From positions 325,392 to 389,391 of the forward strand of contig JADKHK010000005.1 of assembly GCA_016721845.1 (NCBI GenBank): 64,000 nucleotides of DNA, read 5' to 3'. The DNA is from Lysobacterales bacterium (lineage in GTDB: Bacteria; Pseudomonadota; Gammaproteobacteria; Xanthomonadales; Ahniellaceae). The notes under the pieces were generated by a model that was not told the DNA's origin, did no database searches, and was given only the letters and a program-made list of their open reading frames with translations. Shown piece after piece: positions 1-8,791 of the stretch. Numbering within the stretch: the first letter of the stretch is position 1; each line of letters begins with the position of its first letter. The position numbers were made by a program, and so were the translations under genes.

Positions 1-1198
1 AACACTTCAAGGGCTGCGCTGCCTGCTCGGCGTCAGCGGCGGCATTGCCGCGTACAAATCGGCCGACCTGGTGCGGCGCCTGCGCGACGCCGGCGCCGAG
101 GTCCAGGTCGTGCTCACCGAGAACGCGGCGCGCTTCGTCACCGCGCAGACCTTTCAGGCCGTGTCGGGGCGCGCCGTGCGGCACTCCTTGTGGGATGAAG
201 CGGCCGAGGCGGCCATGGGCCATATCGAGCTGGCGCGCTGGGCTGATCTCATCCTGGTGGCACCGGCCTCGGCCGACCTGATCGCGCGTTTGGCCCAGGG
301 CCAGGCCGACGACTTGCTCAGCACGCTGTGCCTGGCCAGCGAGGCGCCGCTGGCGATCGCCCCGGCGATGAACCGGGTGATGTGGGCCAAGGCCGCGACC
401 CAGGCCAACATCGCGCAGCTGCAGTCGCGCGGCGTCGCGGTCTTCGGACCGGACAGCGGCGATCAGGCCTGCGGTGAAGTGGGGGCCGGGCGCATGCTTG
501 AACCGCTGCAACTGGTGGCGGCACTGGCGACGCTGCGATCAGCGACCCAGCGGCTCGCCGGACGCAAGCTGCTGGTCAATGCCGGCCCGACCTTCGAGGA
601 CATCGATCCGGTGCGCTTCATCGGCAATCGTTCCTCCGGACGCATGGGATTCGCGATCGCCGAAGCGGCCGCGATGGCCGGCGCCGACGTGACCCTGATC
701 GCCGGCCCGGTCGATCTGGTGACGCCGCGCGGCGTGCGTCGGGTCGACGTGCGCAGTGCGCGCGACATGCATGTCGCGGTGCTGGACGCACTGCCGGCGG
801 ACGTGTTCATCGCCACTGCGGCAGTCGCCGACTACCGCATCGCCGCGCCGGCCACGCAAAAGATCAAACGCAGTGCCGAGGCGCTGACCCTGCAGCTGGT
901 GCCGAACCCGGACATCGTCGCCGACATCGCCCAGCATGCGCAGCGGCCGACGCTGGTCGTCGCGTTCGCGGCGGAAACCGAGAACGTGGTCGAGAACGCG
1001 CGCGGCAAGTTGGTGCGCAAGCGCGTCGACCTGGTCTGCGCAAACCGCGTCGGTGCCGATTGCGGCTTCGAACGCACCGACAACGCGCTGGATGTGGTCG
1101 CTGCGGACGGCGAATGGCATTGGCCGCAGGCACCGAAGACCGAACTGGCGCGGCAGCTGATCGAACTGATCGCGCAACGTCTCGGAGCAGCGCCATGA
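1..1198 (+). CDS. coaBC: Bifunctional phosphopantothenoylcysteine decarboxylase / phosphopantothenate-cysteine ligase CoaBC, 5' end cut off
   Basis: Two consecutive steps of coenzyme A synthesis in the cytoplasm: joining cysteine to 4'-phosphopantothenate (CoaB) and decarboxylating the product (CoaC). The reading frame is open from base 2, so the true start lies left of the window. The first visible residues (LLGVSGGIAAYKSADLVRR) are the FMN-binding start of the CoaC flavoprotein domain, so only a few codons are missing. The CoaC part contains the APAMNRVMW active-site segment and the substrate-flap cysteine region (GDQACGEVGAGRM). The CoaB half starts near base 560 with the NAGPTFEDIDPVRFIGNRSSG nucleotide-binding stretch and includes ATAAVADYR and the KIKR loop. 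The stop overlaps the dut start (ATGA), so the two are co-translated. Confidence 0.96.
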   Translation, partial: TLQGLRCLLGVSGGIAAYKSADLVRRLRDAGAEVQVVLTENAARFVTAQTFQAVSGRAVRHSLWDEAAEAAMGHIELARWADLILVAPASADLIARLAQGQADDLLSTLCLASEAPLAIAPAMNRVMWAKAATQANIAQLQSRGVAVFGPDSGDQACGEVGAGRMLEPLQLVAALATLRSATQRLAGRKLLVNAGPTFEDIDPVRFIGNRSSGRMGFAIAEAAAMAGADVTLIAGPVDLVTPRGVRRVDVRSARDMHVAVLDALPADVFIATAAVADYRIAAPATQKIKRSAEALTLQLVPNPDIVADIAQHAQRPTLVVAFAAETENVVENARGKLVRKRVDLVCANRVGADCGFERTDNALDVVAADGEWHWPQAPKTELARQLIELIAQRLGAAP

Positions 1199-1653
1199 GG
1201 CATCGCCTCGACGTGCGCATTCTCGACGCACGCATCGGCCGCGAGTTTCCGCTGCCGGAATACGCGACCCCGGCATCGGCCGGCATGGACCTGCGCGCCA
1301 TGCTCGACGCGCCGATGACCTTGGAAGCGGGCGCGACCGCGCTGGTGTCCAGCGGCATCGCCATCCATATCGGTGATCCGGGCCTGGCGGCGGTGATCCT
1401 GCCGCGCTCGGGTCTCGGTCATAAGAATGGCATCGTGCTCGGCAATCTGGTCGGGCTGATCGATGCGGACTACCAGGGACCGCTGATGCTGTCGGTGTGG
1501 AACCGATCGCAGGCGGCCTTTACCATCCAGCCCGGCGATCGCCTGGCCCAGCTCGTGCTGGTGCCGATCGTGCGTGCCGAGCTGAATCTCGTGGATGAAT
1601 TCGTCGCGAGCGATCGCGGCGCCGGCGGCTTCGGCCATACCGGCAGGCAATGA
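1195..1653 (+). CDS. dut: dUTP diphosphatase (dUTPase)
   Basis: Hydrolyses dUTP to dUMP and pyrophosphate, which keeps uracil out of DNA and supplies the thymidylate precursor. The protein has 152 residues, the normal size of the homotrimeric enzyme. The five conserved motifs are visible: ASAGMDLRA (motif 1), PRSGLGHKNG (motif 2), GLIDADYQGPL (motif 3, with the catalytic Asp and the Tyr that selects deoxyribose), PGDRLAQLVL (motif 4) and the C-terminal glycine-rich RGAGGFGHTG (motif 5). I chose the ATG that overlaps the coaBC stop. The same frame stays open further upstream inside coaBC, but that extension has no family support. coaBC-dut-algC is a recurrent order in Pseudomonas and Xanthomonas relatives. 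Confidence 0.97.
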   Translation: MRHRLDVRILDARIGREFPLPEYATPASAGMDLRAMLDAPMTLEAGATALVSSGIAIHIGDPGLAAVILPRSGLGHKNGIVLGNLVGLIDADYQGPLMLSVWNRSQAAFTIQPGDRLAQLVLVPIVRAELNLVDEFVASDRGAGGFGHTGRQ

Positions 1654-1668
1654 CGGAGCAATGCAGGA

Positions 1669-4113
1669 ATGAAGCTCGCACTGGGTTTGGGCAAGAGGAC
1701 GGCGCTGCAGGCTGCGATGGAGCGCCAGCAGGCGCCGCTGGATGCGCAACGTCTCGGCATCACCGCGGGCGTCGGCCTGGCGCTGGTGCTGGCCGTGATC
1801 TCGCTGTTCGACGGTGTGCAGCGCGGCCGCGAAGAATCGACGGCGGCCGCCCTGACGGAAGCCCGCGCGACCCTGGTCCAGTCGATTGGCGCGGAAGTGC
1901 GCAAGCAGGCGGATCGTGTGGCTGCGGCGGCCAAGGACACCGAACTGACCCTGGCCGTGACCGGCTTCGACAGCGCCGCGCAGATGCGTGCCGAGCAACG
2001 CTTGCGCAGCCTGATCCCGGAACTGGTCGACGCCGAATTCCATGATGCCTCGCTGCCCGATCTGATCGAGGCCGACCTCGCCAAGTTCGGCTATGCGAAG
2101 GCCGACATCCTCGCCGAGTCGCGCGAGTCGGAGCAGGGTGCCCGCGTCCAGGTGCATGCCTGCGGCGCCGATGCGCAATGCCTGGCGCTGGCGCAACCGA
2201 TCCGCAACGGCGAGACGATCATCGGCTACATCTACGCACTTTTGCCGCTCGACGTGGTGCAGCAGCAAATGGACGCGGCGGCCGTGCAGGGTGGGCGGCT
2301 TGAACTGAGGCAAGGCAAGTCCGAGAAGTCGGCAGGTGCGGTGCTCAGCTTCGATCGTGGCGATGGCGCGGCCGACATGCCTGACCTGATCGAGCCGGTG
2401 CCCGGATCATTGCTGATGATCGCAACTCGGGTGCCGAGCCTGTTCCGCATCGGCACCGTGCTCGGCCTGTTCGAGGAACGCGGTTCAACCTCGCTGTTGC
2501 TGCAAGGTCTGCTTGCTCTGGCGGGCGTCGGTGGGCTGATCTTCCTGCGTCAGCGTTTGCCGAAGCTCGACGCATTGCCCGATGGCGAGGTGATGGCTGC
2601 ACCCAAGCAGCGCGCGACGATGGAGCAGGTGCAGGAAAAACTGGCCGCCAATGCCGCAGCCAAGGATGCCGCGGTGACTGCCGAGCAGGCCGCCGTGGAG
2701 GCCGCGCGGGTGGAGCAGTCGACCAAGCCGGCGCCGGCCGGTGCACTCGATCGCAGCATGTTCCGCGCCTACGACATCCGCGGCATCGTCGACCAGAACC
2801 TGACGGCCGGCACCGCGCAATTGATCGGCCAGTCGATCGGATCGATCGTGCGCGAGCGCGGCATGACCGAAGTCTGCGTCGCCCGCGACGGCCGCCTGTC
2901 CGGACCGGACCTCTCGCAAGCCCTGATCCGAGGCCTGCGCATGGCCGGTTGCGATGTCATCGACATCGGAGCCGCGCCGACGCCGGTGCTGTACTTCGCG
3001 ACCCATCATCTCAACACCGGCAACGGCGTGATGGTGACCGGCAGCCACAACCCGCCTGATTACAACGGCTTCAAGATCGTCGTCGGTGGCCAGACCCTTG
3101 CCGAAGAAGCGATCCAGGACATCTTCGCGCGCATCGTCGAAGGACGTCTCGCGCACGGCAATGGCGGCGTCAGTTCGGTCGACGTGAAGGCCGACTACAA
3201 CGACCGCATCATTTCGGATGTACAGGCGACACGGCGCATGAAGATCGTCGTCGACGCCGGCAACGGCATCGCCGGCGCGTTTGCGCCCGCGGTGCTGGAA
3301 GGTATCGGTTGCGAAGTGATGCCGCTGTACTGCGACGTCGACGGGCGTTTCCCGAACCATCATCCGGACCCGTCCGACCTGCACAACCTCGACGACCTGA
3401 AGATCGCCATCAAGCAATACGGTGCCGACCTCGGTCTCGCCTTCGATGGCGATGGCGACCGCCTCGGCGTGGTCACGAAGACCGGCGAAGTGATCTACCC
3501 CGACCGCCTGCTGATGCTGTTCGCCGAAGACGTGCTGACCCGAAACCCCGGCGCCGCCATCATCTACGACGTGAAATGCACCGGGCAGTTGTCCGAGCAC
3601 ATCCTGCGCAACGGCGGCAGTCCGGTGATGTGGAAGACCGGGCATTCGCTGATCAAGGCCAAGATGCGCGAGGAGGATTCCGCACTGGCCGGCGAGATGA
3701 GCGGCCACTTCTTCTTCGGCGAACGCTGGTACGGTTTCGACGACGGCATCTATGCGGCGGCGCGCCTGATGGAAATCCTGGCGCAGCGCGACGAGACCCC
3801 GGAAGCGGTGTTCGCGACCTTGCCCAAGGGCGTCAGCACGCCCGAACTCAAGATTCCGATGGCCGAGGGCGACCACTACGCTTTCATCGAAAGGTTCCGC
3901 GAGCGCGCCAAATTCCCGGGCGCCAAGGTCACGACCATCGATGGCGTGCGCGCCGACTACAAGGACGGCTTCGGTCTGGTGCGTTGTTCGAACACGACGC
4001 CCTGTCTGGTGCTGCGCTTTGACGCCCTGAACAAGATTGGGCTCGACCGCATTCAGGACAGTTTCCGCAGCCAGTTGCTGGCGGTCGACCCGAATCTCAA
4101 CCTGCCGTTCTGA
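1669..4113 (+). CDS. algC: Phosphomannomutase/phosphoglucomutase AlgC with an N-terminal membrane-anchored extension
   Basis: Interconverts hexose 6-phosphates and 1-phosphates and so supplies precursors for exopolysaccharide and LPS. The 814-residue protein has two parts. Residues 1-360 are an extension with hydrophobic segments near 25-45 (GVGLALVLAVISLF) and 270-290 (LLLQGLLALAGVGGLIFL), which bracket a probable periplasmic domain of about 220 residues. An Ala/Glu-rich linker with coiled-coil character follows. Residues 362-814 are the catalytic mutase: TGSHNPPDYNGFK with phosphoserine S459, the Mg-binding DGDGDR at 593-598, GEMSGH, and a phosphate-binding loop near the end (RCSNTTPCLVLRF). 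Classical AlgC is about 460 residues, so this is the long form seen in xanthomonads and pseudomonads. What the extension senses or binds is unknown. It follows dut after 15 bases. Confidence 0.93.
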   Translation: MKLALGLGKRTALQAAMERQQAPLDAQRLGITAGVGLALVLAVISLFDGVQRGREESTAAALTEARATLVQSIGAEVRKQADRVAAAAKDTELTLAVTGFDSAAQMRAEQRLRSLIPELVDAEFHDASLPDLIEADLAKFGYAKADILAESRESEQGARVQVHACGADAQCLALAQPIRNGETIIGYIYALLPLDVVQQQMDAAAVQGGRLELRQGKSEKSAGAVLSFDRGDGAADMPDLIEPVPGSLLMIATRVPSLFRIGTVLGLFEERGSTSLLLQGLLALAGVGGLIFLRQRLPKLDALPDGEVMAAPKQRATMEQVQEKLAANAAAKDAAVTAEQAAVEAARVEQSTKPAPAGALDRSMFRAYDIRGIVDQNLTAGTAQLIGQSIGSIVRERGMTEVCVARDGRLSGPDLSQALIRGLRMAGCDVIDIGAAPTPVLYFATHHLNTGNGVMVTGSHNPPDYNGFKIVVGGQTLAEEAIQDIFARIVEGRLAHGNGGVSSVDVKADYNDRIISDVQATRRMKIVVDAGNGIAGAFAPAVLEGIGCEVMPLYCDVDGRFPNHHPDPSDLHNLDDLKIAIKQYGADLGLAFDGDGDRLGVVTKTGEVIYPDRLLMLFAEDVLTRNPGAAIIYDVKCTGQLSEHILRNGGSPVMWKTGHSLIKAKMREEDSALAGEMSGHFFFGERWYGFDDGIYAAARLMEILAQRDETPEAVFATLPKGVSTPELKIPMAEGDHYAFIERFRERAKFPGAKVTTIDGVRADYKDGFGLVRCSNTTPCLVLRFDALNKIGLDRIQDSFRSQLLAVDPNLNLPF

Positions 4114-4157
4114 GGCGCTGTGATGCGCTCCGAATCGATGCCGTTCGTCGACATCGT

Positions 4158-4442
4158 TCAGTCTCGTATCGGCGGCGATTGGCGGGCAGTATGCACGAGG
4201 GCAAGCACCCACACCGTGTTCCCGTCGATTTCATAGACGAGGCGATAGTGCTCGTGAGGCGTCAGTTCGCGCGTTCCCGCGATGTTTCCCGCCTTGCCCA
4301 TGTGCGGATGCCCCGCCAACCGGCTGGCTGCATCGCTGAAACGCTCATCCATGCGGACGGCGGCACGAGAATCGTTGCTTGCGATGAAGTCCCAGATCTC
4401 GACGCGATCTTGCTCGGCTTCGCGCGTCCAAATGACGATCAC
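4158..4442 (-). CDS. ParE/RelE-family toxin of a type II toxin-antitoxin pair
   Basis: A 94-residue basic protein with the hallmarks of the ParE/RelE plasmid-stabilisation superfamily: IVIWTREAEQDRVEIWDFIAS at the N terminus, G-x-x-REL in the middle (GTRELTPHEHYRLVYEID) and a closing strand VWVLALVHTARQ. Members of this fold poison DNA gyrase (ParE) or cut mRNA on the ribosome (RelE); which applies cannot be read from sequence. The start overlaps the antitoxin stop by 4 bases (ATGA), the usual order with the antitoxin first. It is convergent to algC, 44 bases away. The pair is probably acquired, because the flanking genes are core metabolism. Confidence 0.85.
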   Translation of the reverse strand: MIVIWTREAEQDRVEIWDFIASNDSRAAVRMDERFSDAASRLAGHPHMGKAGNIAGTRELTPHEHYRLVYEIDGNTVWVLALVHTARQSPPIRD

Positions 4443-4717
4443 GCCGAGTCCACCGCCTGATTGCGACGGGCAGCGAACGCAGCTTCAACATCCTCGTTCG
4501 ACCGGCCACGTCCTGCTCGCATCGATGCGCGCCCGGCGTCCACCTTGAGTCGCAAGTAGACGTCATATTCACGCGCTTGACGGCGTTGGTCGAGGTAACC
4601 GCGCATCAACTCGCGCATGATCTGGGAAGCGGGCCGGTCTTCATTGGCCGCTTCGGCCATGAAGTCGGCGCGAAGCTCAGGTTCCAGCTTCATCGTGAAC
4701 ACGGCTTCTTTGGACAT
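4439..4717 (-). CDS. Ribbon-helix-helix antitoxin partner
   Basis: A 92-residue protein encoded just upstream of the toxin. The N-terminal half (VFTMKLEPELRADFMAEA, then RPASQIMRELMRGYL) matches a ribbon-helix-helix DNA-binding fold: one beta strand followed by two helices. The charged C-terminal half is probably the toxin-wrapping segment. I start at the ATG at 4717 (MSKEAVF) rather than further upstream, because upstream in-frame codons would run through the AT-rich promoter and the inverted repeat. Antitoxins of this type repress their own operon, and the inverted repeat at 4740-4767 is the obvious candidate site. Identity as antitoxin is inferred from fold pattern, size and ATGA coupling to the toxin. 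Confidence 0.8.
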   Translation of the reverse strand: MSKEAVFTMKLEPELRADFMAEAANEDRPASQIMRELMRGYLDQRRQAREYDVYLRLKVDAGRASMRAGRGRSNEDVEAAFAARRNQAVDSA

Positions 4718-4739
4718 GATGAGATCCACACTCGAAAGG

Positions 4740-4767
4740 TACTGAAATAGTATATACGTCTTCAGTA
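4740..4767 (-). promoter_or_regulatory. Candidate toxin-antitoxin operator/promoter
   Basis: Perfect 7-base inverted repeat, TACTGAA (4740-4746) and TTCAGTA (4761-4767), with a 14-base AT-rich spacer. The spacer holds TATACT on the minus strand (4749-4754), a good -10 hexamer for the antitoxin gene that starts 32 bases downstream. A repressor bound here would cover the -10. The area is clearly more AT-rich than its surroundings. Function is inferred from position and symmetry. Confidence 0.55.
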
Positions 4768-4926
4768 TCGTCAGTGCTTCTATTGCATTGGCCGGAGTTT
4801 GCGGACGCCGTGCATGCCAAGGACGATCGTTCCGTTTCGTCGCAAGATGACAATTCCCCACAATCCCGGCACGATGCCGAGCCCGCCGCGGCCGTGCCGC
4901 GCGACTCCGATCTCCAAGGACTATCC

Positions 4927-7671
4927 ATGACCCTGAACCGACTCGCCTTCGGGCTTGCCGCCGTGCTTGCCGCTGCCCCGGTCGCTGCCGATTACAAGGC
5001 GCCGATCGACATTCCGTTTACGCAGTTCAAGCTCGACAACGGCTTGACCGTGATCGTGCACGAGGACCACAAGGCGCCGATCGTCGCCGTGAATCTCTGG
5101 TACCACGTCGGGTCCAAGAACGAACAGCCCGGGCGCACCGGATTCGCGCACCTGTTCGAGCACCTGATGTTCCAGGGCTCGGAGAACTACAAGGACGAAT
5201 TCTTCAAGCCCTTCGAAAAGGTCGGTGCCACCGACCAGAACGGCACCACCGATTTCGACCGCACCAACTATTTCCAGAATGTACCCACCACGGCGCTCGA
5301 TACAGCCCTGTGGATGGAGTCCGACCGCATGGGCCATCTGCTCGGCGCGATCGACCAGAAGGTCTTGGACGAACAGCGTGGCGTGGTCCAGAACGAGAAG
5401 CGCCAGGGTGACAACGCGCCTTACGGCAAGACGTTCTACTCGGTGCTCGAGGGCGTGTTCCCGGAAGGCCACCCGTATCGCTGGGAGCCGATCGGCTCGA
5501 TGGCCGACCTCAACGCGGCCAGCCTCGACGACGTCAAGGAATGGTTCAAGACCTGGTATGGCCCGTCGAACACGGTGCTGGTGCTCGCGGGCGACATCGA
5601 CGCGACGACCGCGCGGAAGAAAGTCGAGCAGTACTTCGGCGACATCCCGCCGGGAGGCCCGCTGACCAAGCGCGATGTCTGGGCCCCGAAGTTGACGGCG
5701 CCGGCGCGGGACGAAATGCAGGACCGTGTCGCACAGACGCGCATCATCCGCGCCTGGGTGGCGCCGCCGGCCGTCGCGCGTTCGTCGGACGAACTCGGAC
5801 TGTTCGCGCGCGTGCTCGGCCAGGGGAAGACCTCGCGCCTGGTCCAGCGTCTGGTGCTGAAGGACCAGTTGGTGAGCAGCGTGGCATCGTTCCAGTACGG
5901 GCTGGAGATCGCCGGCCTGTTCATGATCCAGGCCGACCTGAAGCCGGGCGTGGATGCCGCCCGGGTCGAAGCGATCATCGACGAGGAGCTCGCGAAACTG
6001 GTGGCCGAAGGCCCGACCGTCGAGGAGATCAAGCGTGCGCGCGTCGCCATCGAGGCGGGCGTGATCCGCGGCGCCGAACGCATCGGCGGCTTTGGGGGCA
6101 AGGCCGACCTGCTGGCCGAATGCGCGACCTATGCGCACGATCCGGATTGCTACAAGACCTCGCTCGCGAACATGGCGGCAGCCACGCCGGCCAGCATTCG
6201 TGCGGTCGCGCAAGAATGGCTGACGCCGAATCACTACACCTTGACGATCTCGCCGTTCGCCGAGGTCAAGGCCGGCACCGCCCAGGTCGATCGCGCCAAG
6301 GGCGTGCCCGAGACGTCGAGTTTCCCCGACCTCGCCTTCCCGAACCTCCAGCGCGGCAGGCTGAAGAACGGCATCGAAGTGGTGCTCGCCGAGCGCCATG
6401 AAGTGCCGGTGGTTCAGATGCGCATGATCTTCGACGCCGGCTATGCCGCCGACCAGGGCCGCAAGCTCGGCACGGCCAGCTTCGCGATGAACATGCTCGA
6501 CGAAGGCACCCGGACCCGCGATGCCGTGGCGATTGCTGCACGCAGCGAAGAACTCGGCGCGCAGATCGGCGCCTACAACTCGCTGGACGTGTCCGGTGCA
6601 ACGCTGTCGGCACTGAAGAGCGAACTCGCTGGTTCGCTGGATCTGTTCGCCGATGTCGTGCGCAATCCCAAGTTCGACGGCAAGGAAATGGATCGGGTGA
6701 AAGGCCAGTGGATGGCCCAGATTGCTCAGGAGAAGACCAGCCCGAATGCACTCGGCATGCGCGTGCTGCCGCCGCTGCTGTACGGCGAAGGTCATGCCTA
6801 CGCGATCCCGCTGACCGGTTCCGGCACCGAGGCCTCGATCGCGGCACTCACGCCCGACGACCTGGCCGCCTTCCATCGCGACTTCGTGCGCGCCAACAAT
6901 GCCCGCATCATCGTCGTCGGCGACACCACGATGGCCGAGATCAGCAGCCAGCTCGATCGCGTCTTCGGCGACTGGCTGTACGACAAGATGAAGCGCCCGG
7001 ACAAGAACATCGCGGAAGTGGCGGTGCAGACGAAGCCGCGGGTGTTCCTGATCGACAAGCCGAATGCCGAGCAGTCGGTGATCCTGGCCGGCCAGCTGAT
7101 TCCATCGAGCAAGGCCGCGGACCGTCAGGTGATGCAGACCGCGAATTCGGTGTTCGGTGGCGAGTTCACCGCGCGCATCAACATGAACCTGCGCGAGGAC
7201 AAGCACTGGGCCTACGGTGCGTATTCGTACACCAGTGGTGCGCTCGGACAGCGTCCGTTGATGACGTCGGCCGGCGTGCAGTCGGACAAGACCATCGAGT
7301 CGATCCAGGAACTGCAGCGCGAGTTCGTCGAGTTCGCGGGCGCGCGTCCGCCGACCGCCGAGGAGATCCAGAAGATCAAGACCAGCGACGTGCGCAGCCT
7401 GCCGGGTTCGTTCGAAACCGCGGCCGCCGTGCTCGGCGCGATCACCGATATCGTCGTCTACGGCCGTCCGGATGACTACGTGCAGACGCTGAAGGCGAGC
7501 ATCGAAGCGCAGAACGACAAGGACATCGCCGCGGCAGCGCAGAAGTACTTCCAGCCCGATGCGCTGACCTGGGTCGTGGTCGGCGACCTGTCCAAGATCG
7601 AGGCCGGCATCCGTGCCCTGAATCTCGGCGAGGTCAAGGTGCTCGACGCCGACGGCAAGGCGATTCGCTGA
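4927..7671 (+). CDS. Secreted M16-family zinc metallopeptidase (two-module insulinase/pitrilysin type)
   Basis: A 914-residue exported peptidase of the M16 family (pitrilysin/insulinase clan). The signal peptide is residues 1-21 (cleavage after PVAA). The inverted zinc motif HxxEH is H75-L-F-E78-H79, and the further metal ligand is probably E157 in VQNEKR. The second module, from about residue 475 (LKNGIEVVLAERHEVPVV), repeats the fold but has FAMNMLDEG where HxxEH would be, so it is the usual inactive half. I chose the ATG at 4927 because it starts the signal peptide and has AAGGA 6 bases upstream; in-frame codons back to 4774 lack both. It probably acts in the periplasm on peptides. A 15-bp hairpin follows 8 bases after the stop. 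Confidence 0.93.
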   Translation: MTLNRLAFGLAAVLAAAPVAADYKAPIDIPFTQFKLDNGLTVIVHEDHKAPIVAVNLWYHVGSKNEQPGRTGFAHLFEHLMFQGSENYKDEFFKPFEKVGATDQNGTTDFDRTNYFQNVPTTALDTALWMESDRMGHLLGAIDQKVLDEQRGVVQNEKRQGDNAPYGKTFYSVLEGVFPEGHPYRWEPIGSMADLNAASLDDVKEWFKTWYGPSNTVLVLAGDIDATTARKKVEQYFGDIPPGGPLTKRDVWAPKLTAPARDEMQDRVAQTRIIRAWVAPPAVARSSDELGLFARVLGQGKTSRLVQRLVLKDQLVSSVASFQYGLEIAGLFMIQADLKPGVDAARVEAIIDEELAKLVAEGPTVEEIKRARVAIEAGVIRGAERIGGFGGKADLLAECATYAHDPDCYKTSLANMAAATPASIRAVAQEWLTPNHYTLTISPFAEVKAGTAQVDRAKGVPETSSFPDLAFPNLQRGRLKNGIEVVLAERHEVPVVQMRMIFDAGYAADQGRKLGTASFAMNMLDEGTRTRDAVAIAARSEELGAQIGAYNSLDVSGATLSALKSELAGSLDLFADVVRNPKFDGKEMDRVKGQWMAQIAQEKTSPNALGMRVLPPLLYGEGHAYAIPLTGSGTEASIAALTPDDLAAFHRDFVRANNARIIVVGDTTMAEISSQLDRVFGDWLYDKMKRPDKNIAEVAVQTKPRVFLIDKPNAEQSVILAGQLIPSSKAADRQVMQTANSVFGGEFTARINMNLREDKHWAYGAYSYTSGALGQRPLMTSAGVQSDKTIESIQELQREFVEFAGARPPTAEEIQKIKTSDVRSLPGSFETAAAVLGAITDIVVYGRPDDYVQTLKASIEAQNDKDIAAAAQKYFQPDALTWVVVGDLSKIEAGIRALNLGEVKVLDADGKAIR

Positions 7672-7678
7672 TCCGACC

Positions 7679-7714
7679 GCGCGACCGTTCCGGATATCCC
7701 CGGAACGGTCGCGC
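7679..7714 (+). terminator. 15-bp perfect hairpin between the M16 peptidase and acyltransferase genes
   Basis: Left arm 7679-7693 (GCGCGACCGTTCCGG), six-base loop 7694-7699, right arm 7700-7714, with no mismatch. No T-run follows, so it is not a classical intrinsic terminator. It ends 9 bases before the next start codon (7724), so it could stop or slow transcription, protect the upstream mRNA 3' end, or hide the ribosome site of the acyltransferase. Confidence 0.5.
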
Positions 7715-7723
7715 AGGCAGCCC

Positions 7724-8791
7724 ATGCGAACAATCGCCGCAGCCGCCGCGCGCGACGGCGACAACTTCATCGGGCTGCGCCATGTCGCCGCGCTCATGGT
7801 GCTGTGGGCGCACAGCTGGTCCTATCTCGATCGTGCGACGGAGCCGTTGGCGCGCGCGCTGGCGGGATTCGACAGCGGTCGTTTCGGCGTCTACCTGTTC
7901 TTCGCGATCAGCGGTTTCCTGATCACGCTTGCCTTGTGTCGCAACGATGCCCTGCCGCGCTACGCCTGGCATCGTGCATTGCGCGTGTATCCGGCGTATG
8001 CCGCGTGTCTGTTGGTGTCGGTGTTCGCGATCGGCGCGACGTTCACGACCTTGCCGCTGTCCGACTACCTCGCGCATCCGCGCACGTGGTCCTACTTCAC
8101 GTCCAACGGGATGCTGATCTCGCTGCAGTGGGACTTGCCCGGTGTCTTCGTCGACCAACCGCTGTCTGGATTGGTCAACGGTTCGTTGTGGTCGCTCGGT
8201 GCCGAAATCCGCTGGTATTCCCTCTTCGGCGTGCTGGCCTTGTTTGGACTGTTCCGGCATCGCCGGCTGTTCACTGTCGTGGCCGCATTGCTGATCGCCG
8301 ACAGTCTGCGTCGGCACGGATGGCCGCTGGCGCACCTGACCACATCGCCAGCCATCACCCAACTCTTCCTGCTGGGTGCGCTCGCCGCACTTTGGCGCGA
8401 CGTAGTGCCCTTGTCGGCGCGTGTCCTCGTGCCGCTCTGGCTGGTCGCCATCGGCTGCGTGCAGACGCGCTTCGGTGCCAGCCTGCTGATCGTGGCCTGC
8501 GTCTATCTGGCGCTTTATGTCGCTTATGCGCTGCCGGTACTGAAGCTGCCGAAGTTCGACTATTCCTACGGCCTGTTCCTGTACGGCGCGCCGATCCAGC
8601 AATCGTTGATCACGCTGTTTCCCGACATCACGCCGTTGCCGCTGTTCGCCACCGCGTTCGTGTTCACGTTGCCGCTGGCGATGCTGTCCTGGCACCTCAT
8701 CGAAGCGCCTGCGCTGCGGCACAAGCATCACTTCGACGATCTCGACCCGCTGCGGCGCTGGCGTCGATCGACGCCGCGTCGCAATCACTGA
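7724..8791 (+). CDS. Acyltransferase family 3 membrane protein (OafA-like)
   Basis: A 355-residue integral membrane protein of the acyltransferase-3 family, which transfers acetyl or other acyl groups to surface sugars such as O-antigen, exopolysaccharide or peptidoglycan. It opens with the family signature GLRHVAALMVLWAHSW (catalytic-type His in VLWAH), followed by FGVYLFFAISGFLI with the conserved F-F-x-I-S-G-F. About ten hydrophobic helices are spread over the rest, and NGSLWSLGAEIRWY matches the conserved W-S-L-x-x-E segment. The acceptor is unknown and no polysaccharide cluster adjoins it. The 3' end overlaps the convergent lipoprotein gene by 7 bases. A strong hairpin sits directly upstream of the start. 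Confidence 0.9.
   Translation: MRTIAAAAARDGDNFIGLRHVAALMVLWAHSWSYLDRATEPLARALAGFDSGRFGVYLFFAISGFLITLALCRNDALPRYAWHRALRVYPAYAACLLVSVFAIGATFTTLPLSDYLAHPRTWSYFTSNGMLISLQWDLPGVFVDQPLSGLVNGSLWSLGAEIRWYSLFGVLALFGLFRHRRLFTVVAALLIADSLRRHGWPLAHLTTSPAITQLFLLGALAALWRDVVPLSARVLVPLWLVAIGCVQTRFGASLLIVACVYLALYVAYALPVLKLPKFDYSYGLFLYGAPIQQSLITLFPDITPLPLFATAFVFTLPLAMLSWHLIEAPALRHKHHFDDLDPLRRWRRSTPRRNH

Noticed and set aside
4774..4926. Extended N terminus of the M16 peptidase starting at 4774
   Set aside because: It would place 51 hydrophilic residues before a normal signal peptide and overlap the toxin-antitoxin promoter; ATG 4927 has a ribosome site.
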